NCBI GenBank assembly: GCA_965224675.1
Contig: CBDDAA010000004.1
Location: 1-64,000 of the forward strand
DNA from: UBA7957 sp965224675
GTDB lineage: Bacteria > Pseudomonadota > Gammaproteobacteria > Granulosicoccales > Granulosicoccaceae
Length of the DNA: 64,000 nt
Direction: 5' to 3'
In this document: positions 10,443 to 19,736 of the stretch, one piece after another
How positions within the stretch are numbered: the first letter of the stretch is position 1
Layout: each line of letters opens with the position of its first letter
Program-made: the position numbers and the translations under genes
Notes under the pieces: model-generated
What the model was told of the DNA's origin: nothing
The model's database searches: none
What the model saw: only the letters and a program-made list of their open reading frames with translations

Positions 10443-11573
10443 ATGTTCGAACTAGCAGATAATGCAAACGATAGCGCGGTAATTAAATTGATCGGTGTCG
10501 GTGGCGGTGGCAGCAACGCCGTAGAACACATGTATAATTCTACGATAGAGGGTGTTGAATTTATTTGTGCTAATACAGATGCGCAAGCCCTGGCTAAAAT
10601 GTCATCGCAGACCACATTACACATAGGACAGTCTATTACTAAGGGCCTTGGTGCTGGCGCTAATCCAGAGATTGGTCGTCAGGCGGCATTGGAGGATCGG
10701 GATCGTATACAAAATGTAATTGAAGGCACAGACATGCTTTTTATAACAGCGGGTATGGGTGGTGGAACCGGAACAGGGGCTTTACCCATAGTGGCACAGA
10801 TTGCCCGGGAGATGGGTATTCTAACGGTAGCGGTTGTCACTAAGCCATTTCCATTTGAAGGTGGTAAGCGCATGCAGATAGCGGAACAGGGAATTACTGA
10901 GCTACGTGAACATGTAGACTCTCTGATCACAATCCCAAATGAAAAGCTATTATCGGTACTTGGAAAATCTATTTCACTGCTGGATGCATTTAAGGCAGCC
11001 AATGACGTATTACGCGGTGCTGTGCAGGGTATTGCCGAGTTGATCACAAATCCTGGCTTGATCAATGTTGATTTCGCCGATGTACGTACGGTAATGTCCG
11101 AAATGGGTCTGGCAATGATGGGGACAGGCATTGGGCGAGGTGACAATCGTGCGACAGAAGCTGCGGAAATGGCAATATCCAGTCCTTTGCTGGAAGATAT
11201 TAATCTTGCAGGAGCACGTGGAATCTTAGTTAATATCACAGCTGGAATGGACATGTCCATTGGTGAATTTGAAGAAGTTGGAAATGTAGTACGGCAGTTT
11301 GCTGCCGATGATGCAACGGTTGTTGTGGGTACAGCGATTGATCAGGAACTTGAAGGTGAGATGCGTGTCACAATTGTGGCAACAGGTCTTGGACAAGTGG
11401 AAAAACCGCAAATGCGGGTTGTACAATCCAATCGGGATGGACAAGTGGATTATCAACAACTTGAAAAGCCAACAGTTATTCGAAAAACTGCAACCGCAAC
11501 AGGTGCCGCAAGCTCTGGAAAAGATCTTGATTTCCTCGATATTCCAGCTTTTTTACGGCGACAGGCAGACTAA
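10443..11573 (+). CDS. ftsZ: Cell division protein FtsZ
   Basis: Tubulin-like GTPase that forms the cytokinetic Z ring. The G-box GGGTGTGALP is at residues 107-116, the N-terminal VGGGGSNAV at 19-27, and the T7-loop region with NVDFADVRTVM near 207-217. The C-terminal conserved peptide that binds FtsA and ZipA is clear (FLDIPAFLRRQAD at the end). Length 376 residues. A short linker separates the globular domain from the tail. It is preceded by a ribosome binding site-like aagagga about 8 bases upstream and followed by a 163-base gap to lpxC. Confidence 0.98.
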   Translation: MFELADNANDSAVIKLIGVGGGGSNAVEHMYNSTIEGVEFICANTDAQALAKMSSQTTLHIGQSITKGLGAGANPEIGRQAALEDRDRIQNVIEGTDMLFITAGMGGGTGTGALPIVAQIAREMGILTVAVVTKPFPFEGGKRMQIAEQGITELREHVDSLITIPNEKLLSVLGKSISLLDAFKAANDVLRGAVQGIAELITNPGLINVDFADVRTVMSEMGLAMMGTGIGRGDNRATEAAEMAISSPLLEDINLAGARGILVNITAGMDMSIGEFEEVGNVVRQFAADDATVVVGTAIDQELEGEMRVTIVATGLGQVEKPQMRVVQSNRDGQVDYQQLEKPTVIRKTATATGAASSGKDLDFLDIPAFLRRQAD

Positions 11574-11656
11574 GATAGCGCCTGAAGTAAATTACCAGTA
11601 ATTAAGGTAGGTGGTGCAATCACAGTTGATCTACTACGATATATGCGGGCGGAAGA

Positions 11657-11684
11657 GCCATCTGAAGAATCCTCTTCAGCTGGC
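11657..11684 (+). terminator. Hairpin between ftsZ and lpxC
   Basis: An interrupted inverted repeat: gcca, one mismatch, ctgaaga, loop atcc, tcttcag, one mismatch, tggc. There is no run of T after it, so it is not a convincing intrinsic terminator. It may attenuate transcription or stabilise the ftsZ message end before lpxC, or it may be chance. A short open frame without a clear start runs across it (about 11602-11705, ending AGGILSIN). Confidence 0.35.
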
Positions 11685-11736
11685 GGTATATTAAGTATTA
11701 ATTGAAAGCTCAAATAAGCGGCGAAGGAAATCTACT

Positions 11737-12651
11737 GTGATCAGACAACGAACACTAAAAAATACAATCCGGGCAACTGGTGTCGGTCTACATACGGGTA
11801 AGAAAGTTTACCTTACGCTGAGACCTGCTCCAGTTGATAGTGGAATTATCTTCAGGCGTGTTGATTTAAGTACGCCGGTTGAGATTCCTGGAAATCCGTT
11901 GAACGTGCGAGACACTGAACTTGCTACGTCACTGGGCAAGGGAAGTGTACGGATCTCTACTGTTGAGCATCTGATGGCTGCATTCGCAGGTTTGGGGATC
12001 GACAATTGCTATGTAGATGTCAGCGCCGATGAAGTACCTATTATGGACGGCAGTGCTGCACCTTTTGTATTTTTGTTGCAGTCTGCCGGAATTCTTGAGC
12101 AAGGTGCTCCAAAGAAGTTTATTCGGATTAAAAAAACGATTGAAGTTCACGATGGTGAAAAATGGGCCAGATTTGAACCATTTGATGGTTTTAAAGTTGG
12201 TTTTAAAATAGATTTTAATCATCCGGTTTTCAAGGAAGACATGCAGTATGCAGAAGTTGATTTTTCAACAACATCATTTGTTCGTGAGGTCAGTCGGGCG
12301 AGAACCTTCGGGTTTGTCAGTGATATTGAAGCACTACGCGAGAAAAACCTAGCCCTCGGCGGCACGCTTGATAATGCTATCGTCGTCGATGATTATCGCG
12401 TTTTAAATGAAGACGGCCTGCGTTATAAAGATGAGTTTGTTAAACATAAAATTCTCGATGTAATTGGTGATTTATATCTGTTAGGACGAAGCTTGATTGG
12501 GTCATTTTCAGGATATAAGTCTGGTCATGCACTTAATAATCAGTTGCTGCGCACATTAATTGAAAATGAAAACGCGTGGGAAGAAGTTATATTTGAAGAC
12601 ATTGAAGAAATGCCAATCTCCTATGATCAACCGATAGAAGCTATCGGTTAG
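11737..12651 (+). CDS. lpxC: UDP-3-O-acyl-N-acetylglucosamine deacetylase (LpxC)
   Basis: Zinc-dependent deacetylase for the committed step of lipid A synthesis. A GTG start at 11737 is chosen because it follows a purine-rich site (gaaggaa, about 7 bases upstream) and gives the canonical MIRQRTLKNTI N-terminus. Zinc and catalytic motifs are present: VEHLMAA (His near residue 78), VKHKILDVIGDLYLLG (His and Asp near 237-241) and SGHALNNQLL (His near 264). Length 304 residues, normal. It is the last gene of the dcw block, convergent with dciA. Its presence shows an LPS outer membrane. Confidence 0.97.
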   Translation: MIRQRTLKNTIRATGVGLHTGKKVYLTLRPAPVDSGIIFRRVDLSTPVEIPGNPLNVRDTELATSLGKGSVRISTVEHLMAAFAGLGIDNCYVDVSADEVPIMDGSAAPFVFLLQSAGILEQGAPKKFIRIKKTIEVHDGEKWARFEPFDGFKVGFKIDFNHPVFKEDMQYAEVDFSTTSFVREVSRARTFGFVSDIEALREKNLALGGTLDNAIVVDDYRVLNEDGLRYKDEFVKHKILDVIGDLYLLGRSLIGSFSGYKSGHALNNQLLRTLIENENAWEEVIFEDIEEMPISYDQPIEAIG

Positions 12652-12856
12652 TTTGATAGATATATCTGTGGGCACGATACCGTTTAAATTCGAGCTATAC
12701 TACTGGGCCGTTCTCAATTAATTTAATTGATATCAAGTGGTTAATTGCTATTGTCGCGATAGTCAGATCTTATCATCAGCATTAATGTAGTATATTCATG
12801 GTCTTATGTACTATGATGATTTATGCAGTAACTGATATCTGGCCGAAGTTGATGTG

Positions 12857-13300
12857 CTAGGTTTTGCCTGTATTTAGATTTCGTTTACGTGCATTACTAA
12901 CCAGATTTCTCAAAGAATTCTGTAAGGGATTATCCTCCATAATTGAAACCATTTCGTCTAATCCATCAAGTGAGGATGCTGGAATATTTTTCCTGTTTAC
13001 TCGCGTTTGACGTTGAAGTGTTTCGGATCTGGGCATTACATTCACACATACTTTAACTTGATTGACTGAAACATTAGTCTGCTGGGTAATAGTGAGTATT
13101 TCGTTTGCAAAAAATCGGAGTCGGGATGCCCATGTTGAGTTTTTCACATGCAATCTAAGTATACCTTTCTCAATTTGTATAAATTCGATGTGTTTGACTA
13201 GTGCATCATCCAGACTTTTGCATAATAAACGGCGAAGTCTTTTGTCTGACACTGATTTTTCGCGAGCTTTACTCAAAATAAGGTTACTAATATTTTTCAT
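12857..13300 (-). CDS. dciA: DUF721 / DciA-type protein, probable helicase loader
   Basis: A 147-residue DUF721 protein. The N-terminal half has the typical KH-like DUF721 pattern: basic residues followed by alternating hydrophobics, ending in the NSTWASRLRFFANEIL block (about residues 54-68); the C-terminal part is basic and low in structure. DUF721 proteins called DciA load the replicative helicase DnaB in bacteria that lack DnaC or DnaI. The position between lpxC and secA is the one seen in pseudomonads and relatives, which supports the call. Here it is convergent with lpxC and divergent from secA. Confidence 0.75.
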   Translation of the reverse strand: MKNISNLILSKAREKSVSDKRLRRLLCKSLDDALVKHIEFIQIEKGILRLHVKNSTWASRLRFFANEILTITQQTNVSVNQVKVCVNVMPRSETLQRQTRVNRKNIPASSLDGLDEMVSIMEDNPLQNSLRNLVSNARKRNLNTGKT

Positions 13301-13368
13301 TGAAGTTTCCTATTTTAAGCGTCCATTTTTAGCTTGTGCCTACCCGACAATGATGGGTTATGCGGTAG

Positions 13369-13636
13369 CTAGTGTAGTGTTTCATACAAAGTGCTCATAT
13401 AGAAAGCCAGTAAAAACGCGAGTGCAAGGCGCAGTGCGCAGGGAATGGTTGGCCCTTTTCAAGTGCTGCAACACCGCAATCGCGTTTTTAATGGCTTCCC
13501 GAAGGGCGAACCGAGAGAGGCCATCTGCGGTGTTGCGCCCTCTTGAGATAGAGTGACTAACCCGGCGAGGACGCGCCTAGCAGCTGACCCCTCTCGGTTC
13601 GTCTATATGAGTACTTTGTATGAAACACTACACTAG
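13369..13636. mobile_element. MITE-like element with 34-bp terminal inverted repeats
   Basis: Non-coding 268-bp unit bounded by inverted repeats at 13369-13402 and 13603-13636 that match at 33 of 34 positions, each ending in ctag. Inside are three more complementary pairs: 13405-13421 with 13479-13496 (agcca-taaaaacgcg), 13468-13478 with 13526-13536 (gcaacaccgca) and 13507-13519 with 13589-13601 (cgaaccgagag). It has no credible reading frame. It is richer in GC than its flanks and sits in the intergenic region between the divergent dciA and secA genes. The palindromic ctag at each end may be a target duplication or part of the repeat. No second copy was noticed in this window. Confidence 0.8.
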
Positions 13637-13761
13637 AGACGGTTCTTATTCAATTTGGCAGCCCCTGATATAGACACTAACCAAACAACACTTTAACATA
13701 CCGTTTGTTATCGCAGTACACTTCAGGTTTTGCGTTTCAATTTATCCACAGGCATGTCTAG

Positions 13762-16494
13762 ATGATCGGAAATCTTGTAAAAAAATTCGTCGGCAGTCGT
13801 AATGATCGCCTAGTAAAAAAGTTGCATAAGGATGTCGAACAAATTAACGCGCTGGAATCGCAAACCGCCTCCCTCAGCGATGAGCAGCTGAAAGCGAATA
13901 CATCGTTATTTGCTCAGCGACTTGAAAATGGTGAGTCACTCGAGGACTTACTGCCTGAAGCATTTGCGACCATACGAGAAGCCAGTAAACGGGTATTGGC
14001 AATGCGCCATTTTGATGTACAGTTAATTGGCGGCATGGTACTGCATGACGGAAAAATTGCAGAAATGAAGACAGGTGAAGGTAAAACACTGGTTGCCACT
14101 TGTGCGGTTTACCTCAATGCTCTTGCCGCTAAAGGTGTACACGTAATTACTGTTAACGATTACCTGGCTGGTCGAGATGCCGAGTGGATGGGTAGCCTTT
14201 ACAATTTTCTAGGACTGAGTGTAGGGGTCATTATCAGTGGGATGCGCTCAGATGAGCGCAGAAGTGCGTATGCCGCAGACGTGACCTATGGCACTAACAA
14301 TGAATTTGGATTTGATTATCTGCGCGATAATATGGCTATTAGTCCTGAGGAGAAAGTACAGCGCGGATTAAATTTTGCAATTGTTGATGAAGTGGACTCA
14401 ATTTTAATTGATGAGGCAAGAACACCGCTGATAATTTCTGGACCGACCGATGAGAATAGTGAGCTTTATGAAAAAATTAACTTACTTATTCCAAACCTGA
14501 CTAAGCAGGAAAACGAAGATGATGATGGCGACTTCAGCATCGACGAAAAATCCAAACAAGTGCATTTGACTGAAACAGGTCATGAAACTGTCGAATCCTT
14601 ATTCGTACAAAATGGATTATTGGAGGAAAATGAAAGCCTGTACGACCCCGCGCATATCAGTTTGTTACATCATTTAAATGCAGGCTTGCGAGCACACGGT
14701 ATTTTTCAAAAAGATGTTGACTACATCGTCAAAGATAACCAGATCATCATCGTTGATGAATTCACCGGACGTGTTATGCCAGGGCGTAGATGGTCTGAAG
14801 GTTTGCATCAGGCCATAGAGGCAAAAGAGGGTGTATTAGTTCAGCAGGAAAACCAAACTCTGGCCTCTATTACGTTTCAGAATTATTTTAGACTTTACAA
14901 TAAGCTTTCAGGTATGACAGGAACCGCGGATACTGAAGCCTTTGAGTTTCAGCAAATATATGGACTGGAAGTGGTTGTAATTCCCACCAATCAGCCAATG
15001 ACACGCAAAGACATGCCAGATCTCGTGTTTCTAACACAACGAGAAAAATTTCAAGCCATTATCGATGATATTGAAGATTGCGTTACCCGCCAACAGCCTG
15101 TACTGGTGGGTACAGCATCAATAGAGACGTCCGAATATCTGGCAGGGCTTTTAAAGAAAAAAAATATTCCACATGAAGTCCTCAATGCTAAGCAACATGA
15201 GCGCGAAGCAAGCATTATCGAGGCTGCAGGTGAACCTGGAGCTGTAACCATCGCTACTAATATGGCTGGACGTGGCACTGATATTGTGCTTGGCGGAAAT
15301 CTCGAAGCGGCAGTTGCGCGCCTGGAAAATACCGATGATAAAGAAAAATCTGTTGCAGCATTGAAACAAGACTGGGGTGAGAAGAATAAACTTGTACTTA
15401 AAAATAGCGGTTTGCATATTATAGGCACCGAGCGGCATGAATCACGACGAATTGATAATCAATTAAGAGGCCGTTCCGGTAGACAGGGTGATGTCGGATC
15501 ATCACGATTTTACCTTTCACTCGAAGATAACTTGATGAGGATATTTGCCTCTGACCGTGTTTCCGCGATTATGCAAAAACTTGGAATGGAGGAGGGTGAA
15601 GCGATAGAACATCCCTGGGTTACCAAGGCAATTGAAAATGCTCAACGAAAAGTAGAGGGACATAACTTCGATATTCGTAAGCACTTGCTGGAATATGATG
15701 ATGTTGCCAATGACCAAAGAAAAGTTATCTACGAAATGCGAAATGATGCGATGTCTGCTGAAGATCTAAGTGATTCCGTGGATGGTATGCGGGTAGACGC
15801 AATAGACGCGATATTCAGGCAATACATGCCACCTGGATCGATGGATGAATCCTGGGAGATTGAGGAAGCGGAAAAAGCACTGCTAGCAGAGACAGGTGAA
15901 ACACTAACTCTGCAAACGTGGTTAGACGAAGATGCAGATTTACAGATAGAGCACCTGCGGGATCGAATTATTGAAAAAATCAGTCAGGCTTACTACCAGA
16001 AGGAAGAGCAAGCTGGCCCCGAGGCTTTAAGGCGTTTTGAAAAATTTGTCGTTCTGAAAACACTGGATGAACACTGGAAAGATCACCTTGCATCAATGGA
16101 CTACTTAAGGCAAAGCGTTGGTTTGCGGGGATATGCGCAAAAAAATCCGAAACAGGAATATAAACGCGAAGCATTCGGATTGTTTTCCCTTATGCTTGAT
16201 GAATACAGATCAGAAGTGATCAGTGTGCTTTCAAAAGTGCAGGTAAGGGATCCGGAGGCAGTTGATGAAGCACAAAGGCAGGCGCAAACAGATAAACCCA
16301 CTGAGGTAACTTATCAACACGCAGAAGCAGAAAAACCTCTCGATGCTTCAGCCGAACAGCATGCATCTAATAATGCAATGGATGAGCAGTTGGGACAGCC
16401 TTATGTTCGTGAAGGTAAAAAGATCGGTCGAAATGAGCCTTGTTGGTGCGAATCGGGCAAAAAATTCAAACAGTGCCATGGTAAATTGGTATAG
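13762..16494 (+). CDS. secA: Preprotein translocase ATPase SecA
   Basis: Motor ATPase that pushes secretory proteins through SecYEG. Domains in order are NBD1 with MKTGEGKT (Walker A, about residues 103-110) and the helicase box DEVDSILIDEARTPLI (about 209-224), the preprotein cross-linking region, NBD2 with the ATNMAGRGTDI motif (near 505), helical scaffold, and a C-terminal zinc finger of the Cys-X-Cys-X8-Cys-His type (CWCESGKKFKQCHG, about 893-906) used to bind SecB. Length 910 residues, typical for Gammaproteobacteria. No secM-like gene precedes it; instead a MITE-like element ends about 125 bases upstream. Confidence 0.98.
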   Translation: MIGNLVKKFVGSRNDRLVKKLHKDVEQINALESQTASLSDEQLKANTSLFAQRLENGESLEDLLPEAFATIREASKRVLAMRHFDVQLIGGMVLHDGKIAEMKTGEGKTLVATCAVYLNALAAKGVHVITVNDYLAGRDAEWMGSLYNFLGLSVGVIISGMRSDERRSAYAADVTYGTNNEFGFDYLRDNMAISPEEKVQRGLNFAIVDEVDSILIDEARTPLIISGPTDENSELYEKINLLIPNLTKQENEDDDGDFSIDEKSKQVHLTETGHETVESLFVQNGLLEENESLYDPAHISLLHHLNAGLRAHGIFQKDVDYIVKDNQIIIVDEFTGRVMPGRRWSEGLHQAIEAKEGVLVQQENQTLASITFQNYFRLYNKLSGMTGTADTEAFEFQQIYGLEVVVIPTNQPMTRKDMPDLVFLTQREKFQAIIDDIEDCVTRQQPVLVGTASIETSEYLAGLLKKKNIPHEVLNAKQHEREASIIEAAGEPGAVTIATNMAGRGTDIVLGGNLEAAVARLENTDDKEKSVAALKQDWGEKNKLVLKNSGLHIIGTERHESRRIDNQLRGRSGRQGDVGSSRFYLSLEDNLMRIFASDRVSAIMQKLGMEEGEAIEHPWVTKAIENAQRKVEGHNFDIRKHLLEYDDVANDQRKVIYEMRNDAMSAEDLSDSVDGMRVDAIDAIFRQYMPPGSMDESWEIEEAEKALLAETGETLTLQTWLDEDADLQIEHLRDRIIEKISQAYYQKEEQAGPEALRRFEKFVVLKTLDEHWKDHLASMDYLRQSVGLRGYAQKNPKQEYKREAFGLFSLMLDEYRSEVISVLSKVQVRDPEAVDEAQRQAQTDKPTEVTYQHAEAEKPLDASAEQHASNNAMDEQLGQPYVREGKKIGRNEPCWCESGKKFKQCHGKLV

Positions 16495-16513
16495 GTGAGA
16501 AGGAGGGCCATGA

Positions 16514-17731
16514 ATGGCAGTAGGATTGACAATTCCACGAGATATTGAAGTGGTTCAAGGCGTTGAACTGGCTGCAGTGACGTCAGGTGTCAAGAAAAAT
16601 GATCTCTCTGATTTAGTGCTGCTGTCTCTATCTGAGGGTACACAAACTGCGGGGGTATTTACTCGTAATGCCTTTTGCGCGGCCCCGGTCGTAATTGCTA
16701 AAAAAAATTTACAACACGCCAGTCCTAGAGCATTTCTGATTAATTCCGGAAACGCTAATGCAGGTACGGGAATTGAAGGACTTCGCAATACAGAAAAATG
16801 TTGCCACGAAGTCGCTCGAAAATTGTCCATACAACCTGAGCAGGTATTACCTTTTTCTACAGGTGTAATCAGCCAACAGTTGCCAGTGGGGAAAATATTA
16901 TCAGGGATAGCTGAAGCCAGTACAAGAAAAGCTCCGAAAAATTGGCTACTGGCGGCGCAAGCTATTATGACCACCGATACCGTGCCTAAAATTGTTTCAA
17001 GAAAAGTGCTAGTTGCAGGTACTGCAATAAATATTACCGGGATGTGTAAGGGAGCCGGCATGATACGGCCCGATATGGCAACTATGTTGGCTTTTATCGC
17101 AACCGATGCCCATGTTGCTGGCCCTGATCTTCAGGTTTGCTTGCAAGAAGCAGTGCAGCAATCATTTAATGCAATCAGCATTGATGGTGATACCTCTACC
17201 AATGATGCGTGCATGCTGAGTGCAACAGGAAAAGCCGGGGGTGAATTACTTACTCAGAAGCATGCAGAATGGCAGGATTTTCAGACCGAGGTAAATGGGG
17301 TTTGCAGACAACTTGCACAGGCAATAGTGCGTGATGGAGAGGGTGCGACAAAATTTATCACAATAAACATAACGCAGGCACAGGATAAAGGTGAAGCCCG
17401 GGAAGTTGCGTATACTCTTGCTCATTCACCTCTCGTAAAGACAGCTTTTTATGCCAGTGACCCCAATATCGGAAGAATACTAGCAGCCATTGGGCGAAGT
17501 AAGATTAAAAATTTTGACATCAATAATACAAATGTCAGCTTGGATGAAGTTGATATCTTTACAGCCGGTGAACAGGCAGAATCTTATTCCGAAGCGCGTG
17601 GGCAACAGGTAATGGACAGGGAGGAGATTACAATTAATGTAAAGCTTGGCCGCGGCGAAGCTGTTTTTACACTATGGACATGTGACCTCTCAAATGAGTA
17701 TGTTCGCATCAATGCAGAGTATCGGAGCTGA
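16514..17731 (+). CDS. argJ: Bifunctional glutamate N-acetyltransferase / N-acetylglutamate synthase (ArgJ)
   Basis: Arginine biosynthesis enzyme that recycles the acetyl group from N-acetylornithine to glutamate. The self-cleavage region KGAGMIRPDMATMLAF (about residues 179-194) holds the conserved Met-Ala/Thr-Met-Leu site where the precursor splits into alpha and beta chains. The GNANAGTG motif near 78 and the C-terminal DPNIGRILAAIGRS near 317 also fit. Length 405 residues. It lies 19 bases after secA with an aggaggg ribosome site, so it may be cotranscribed with secA and with the downstream Nudix gene. Confidence 0.96.
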   Translation: MAVGLTIPRDIEVVQGVELAAVTSGVKKNDLSDLVLLSLSEGTQTAGVFTRNAFCAAPVVIAKKNLQHASPRAFLINSGNANAGTGIEGLRNTEKCCHEVARKLSIQPEQVLPFSTGVISQQLPVGKILSGIAEASTRKAPKNWLLAAQAIMTTDTVPKIVSRKVLVAGTAINITGMCKGAGMIRPDMATMLAFIATDAHVAGPDLQVCLQEAVQQSFNAISIDGDTSTNDACMLSATGKAGGELLTQKHAEWQDFQTEVNGVCRQLAQAIVRDGEGATKFITINITQAQDKGEAREVAYTLAHSPLVKTAFYASDPNIGRILAAIGRSKIKNFDINNTNVSLDEVDIFTAGEQAESYSEARGQQVMDREEITINVKLGRGEAVFTLWTCDLSNEYVRINAEYRS

Positions 17732-17732
17732 T

Positions 17733-18131
17733 TTGTGCTCCCGTATTAAGGTTGTTGTGGGGATTGTTTTTAACCGGACAAGAGACAAAATTTTAATCGC
17801 CAGACGAAAGCAATCTCAACATCTTGGCGGTTTGTGGGAATTCCCCGGTGGTAAGTTAGAAGCTGGGGAGGTTTCAAGAACAGCTTTGCAAAGAGAGCTG
17901 ATGGAAGAAGTAGGGATTGAAGCTATAAACATGGATTATTTTATGACTATTACACCCAACTATTCGGATAAATCGATATCGCTTGATGTCTGGATAGTGT
18001 CTGCATTTGTAGGTGAAGTAAGGGGGTTGGAGGGTCAAACCGTAACCTGGGTAAAAAAAACAGACCTGATGAAATTTGATTTTCCACAGGCTAACTTACC
18101 TATCTTAAATAAAATTCAGAGCCTGTCTTAG
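17733..18131 (+). CDS. mutT: Nudix hydrolase, MutT-type 8-oxo-dGTP diphosphatase
   Basis: Removes 8-oxo-dGTP from the nucleotide pool. The Nudix box is complete: GGKLEAGEVSRTALQRELME followed by EVGI (about residues 39-62), matching GX5EX7REUXEEXGU. Before it, RRKQSQHLGGLWEFPGG is the usual MutT lead-in. I favour a TTG start at 17733, one base after the argJ stop, because a cggag site lies about 7 bases upstream; an in-frame ATG at 17712 inside argJ is the alternative. Length about 132 residues. A position next to argJ and secA is common in this class. Confidence 0.85.
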   Translation: MCSRIKVVVGIVFNRTRDKILIARRKQSQHLGGLWEFPGGKLEAGEVSRTALQRELMEEVGIEAINMDYFMTITPNYSDKSISLDVWIVSAFVGEVRGLEGQTVTWVKKTDLMKFDFPQANLPILNKIQSLS

Positions 18132-18181
18132 TCGTTTTGTGTGTTCATCTTATATAACTTTCAAATATCTGTGTTTATCAT

Positions 18182-18943
18182 TCAGAATGTGCAGTATGCA
18201 ATACAAAAATCAATATTACTCAGTTCCTGGCTGGGTCGCTCGCTGGCTGACTTATAACGCATAAATCGGATCGTAATCCGATGTATGCCCGCACTGATCT
18301 CTGGGTATATATCAGGCATTTTTGGAATTTCGACCCTCACCAGCTGCAACGTTTTTTCCCGACTCAAGCTGTCTTGATAGAAACCGCGTTCTGCAACCGT
18401 GTCTTCAAGTTTTTGGCTATCGCGTATATTACTCAATAGAAGATCAATCGCTTGTCTCAAGTATCTATATGGTTGCATCCATTCAATGATTGTATTTCTA
18501 CACTCAACAGGATCAAGATCTAACCAAAAATGATAAAGCGGGAGGTCATTTGTACTACCGCTGACTGACGCGCCACACCGCTGTTTGACACTATTTAGAA
18601 ATTCATTACTTTGCAGGTGTTGATGGGAACGAATCGGTTGCTCGTAGAGCTGGGTACGAAGAGAGCGGATGGTTTCGGACAATAATTGCGCCTGCGGATC
18701 AGTAATTTTTCCGCCACTAGTTGGTTTTAGTATAGACGACTCCTGGCGTTCAAGCTCTTTGATCGCCTCGGTTTTCAGGTTACTGCGGCTGGTTAAATCG
18801 TAAGCCTCCAATAATACACCAATGGAAGCCTGTAGATCACATCGCGACATACCGTTTAAATGGTGGTCCAGCCGCACAAACAGTTGTTGCAAACGTAGAA
18901 AAGAGCGAATTCGTTCATTGAGTGGATGCTCAAAAACTGTCAT
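18182..18943 (-). CDS. zapD: Cell division protein ZapD (DUF1342, YacF)
   Basis: Cytoplasmic protein that cross-links and bundles FtsZ filaments by binding the FtsZ C-terminal peptide. Recognised from the N-terminal FEHPLNERIRSFLRLQ motif (residues 4-19), the central LRTQLYEQP segment, the DLPLYHFWLDLD stretch near 142 and the C-terminal beta-rich VRVEIPKMPDIYPEISAG region. Length 253 residues, typical. It lies directly downstream of coaE, the standard order coaE-zapD; the yacG gene often found after it is absent here. Confidence 0.92.
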   Translation of the reverse strand: MTVFEHPLNERIRSFLRLQQLFVRLDHHLNGMSRCDLQASIGVLLEAYDLTSRSNLKTEAIKELERQESSILKPTSGGKITDPQAQLLSETIRSLRTQLYEQPIRSHQHLQSNEFLNSVKQRCGASVSGSTNDLPLYHFWLDLDPVECRNTIIEWMQPYRYLRQAIDLLLSNIRDSQKLEDTVAERGFYQDSLSREKTLQLVRVEIPKMPDIYPEISAGIHRITIRFMRYKSASERPSQELSNIDFCIAYCTF

Positions 18944-18972
18944 TGCTGAATATTCCTATTAGTACTGTTTGG

Positions 18973-19581
18973 CTACAAACTCTTGGAAAGTAGTTGAAAT
19001 TTTTTATGCAGTATTTCCACTATTGATTGTAGCCCATGAATATTACCCGTATTATCAATGATCTCAGTCGCGATGATTTGACGTTGCTCACGAGTCGCTT
19101 GGGTTTGGATGATTGTCAGGGCTTCTTTTTTAACTACACCATCGCGCTGCATTATTCGTTCTATCTGGGTATCTAATGACACATCCACCAGGACGACCTG
19201 ATCGTAATTCTTTGCTTGTCCGGTTTCGTACAGCAACGGGATAACGTGTATACAGTAGGGTTTCTTTCGACGAGCATATACCTTCATCAATTGCTCTGAT
19301 CGCAAGCGTATTGCAGGATGCAGGATATCTTCTGCAGACTTTCTTGCGGCTTTGTTATGGAAGATAATCTTCCTAAGCGCCGGACGGTTGAGTGATCCAT
19401 CTGATAGCATAATCTCCTGCCCAAACAGGACTATTAGTTTTTTTAATGATTCGCTACCTGGTTCCACAACCTCTCTGGCTATAATATCTGCATCAATAAT
19501 AGGTACACCCAATTGTGCAAATATATCGGAAACAGTCGATTTTCCACTTGCTATACCGCCGGTGAGAGCAACCTTTAACAT
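18973..19581 (-). CDS. coaE: Dephospho-CoA kinase (CoaE)
   Basis: Last enzyme of coenzyme A synthesis, phosphorylating dephospho-CoA. The P-loop GGIASGKST is at residues 8-16, followed by the FAQLGVPIIDADIIAREVVEPG block (25-46) with the catalytic Asp, and HPAIR near 86. The lid region IERIMQRDG is near 139. Length 202 residues, normal. Positioned between pilD and zapD as in many Gammaproteobacteria; the 155-base gap to pilD suggests a separate promoter or a loose operon. Confidence 0.95.
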   Translation of the reverse strand: MLKVALTGGIASGKSTVSDIFAQLGVPIIDADIIAREVVEPGSESLKKLIVLFGQEIMLSDGSLNRPALRKIIFHNKAARKSAEDILHPAIRLRSEQLMKVYARRKKPYCIHVIPLLYETGQAKNYDQVVLVDVSLDTQIERIMQRDGVVKKEALTIIQTQATREQRQIIATEIIDNTGNIHGLQSIVEILHKKFQLLSKSL

Positions 19582-19736
19582 ATATTATCCTTGATTGTTT
19601 TGTTGCTGGTATTTTGGGTAAAAACAGAGGAACTGTTGGAGAATGTCAAGAATGTTCTCGCCATTATGTAAATGGTGTCAAATCGGATAGTACTATTAAT
19701 TCAAAAACGACGTTTAAATCTTTGTGTTCTCAGTAG

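Noticed and set aside
10679..11260. 193-codon minus-strand frame inside ftsZ
   Set aside because: Lies wholly antisense to the well-supported ftsZ frame and has no family-like motifs; a codon-bias shadow.
13062..13556. 164-codon plus-strand frame across dciA and the MITE-like element
   Set aside because: Half is antisense to dciA and half runs through inverted repeats; not a plausible protein.
16555..17061. 168-codon minus-strand frame inside argJ
   Set aside because: Antisense to argJ with no recognisable domain.
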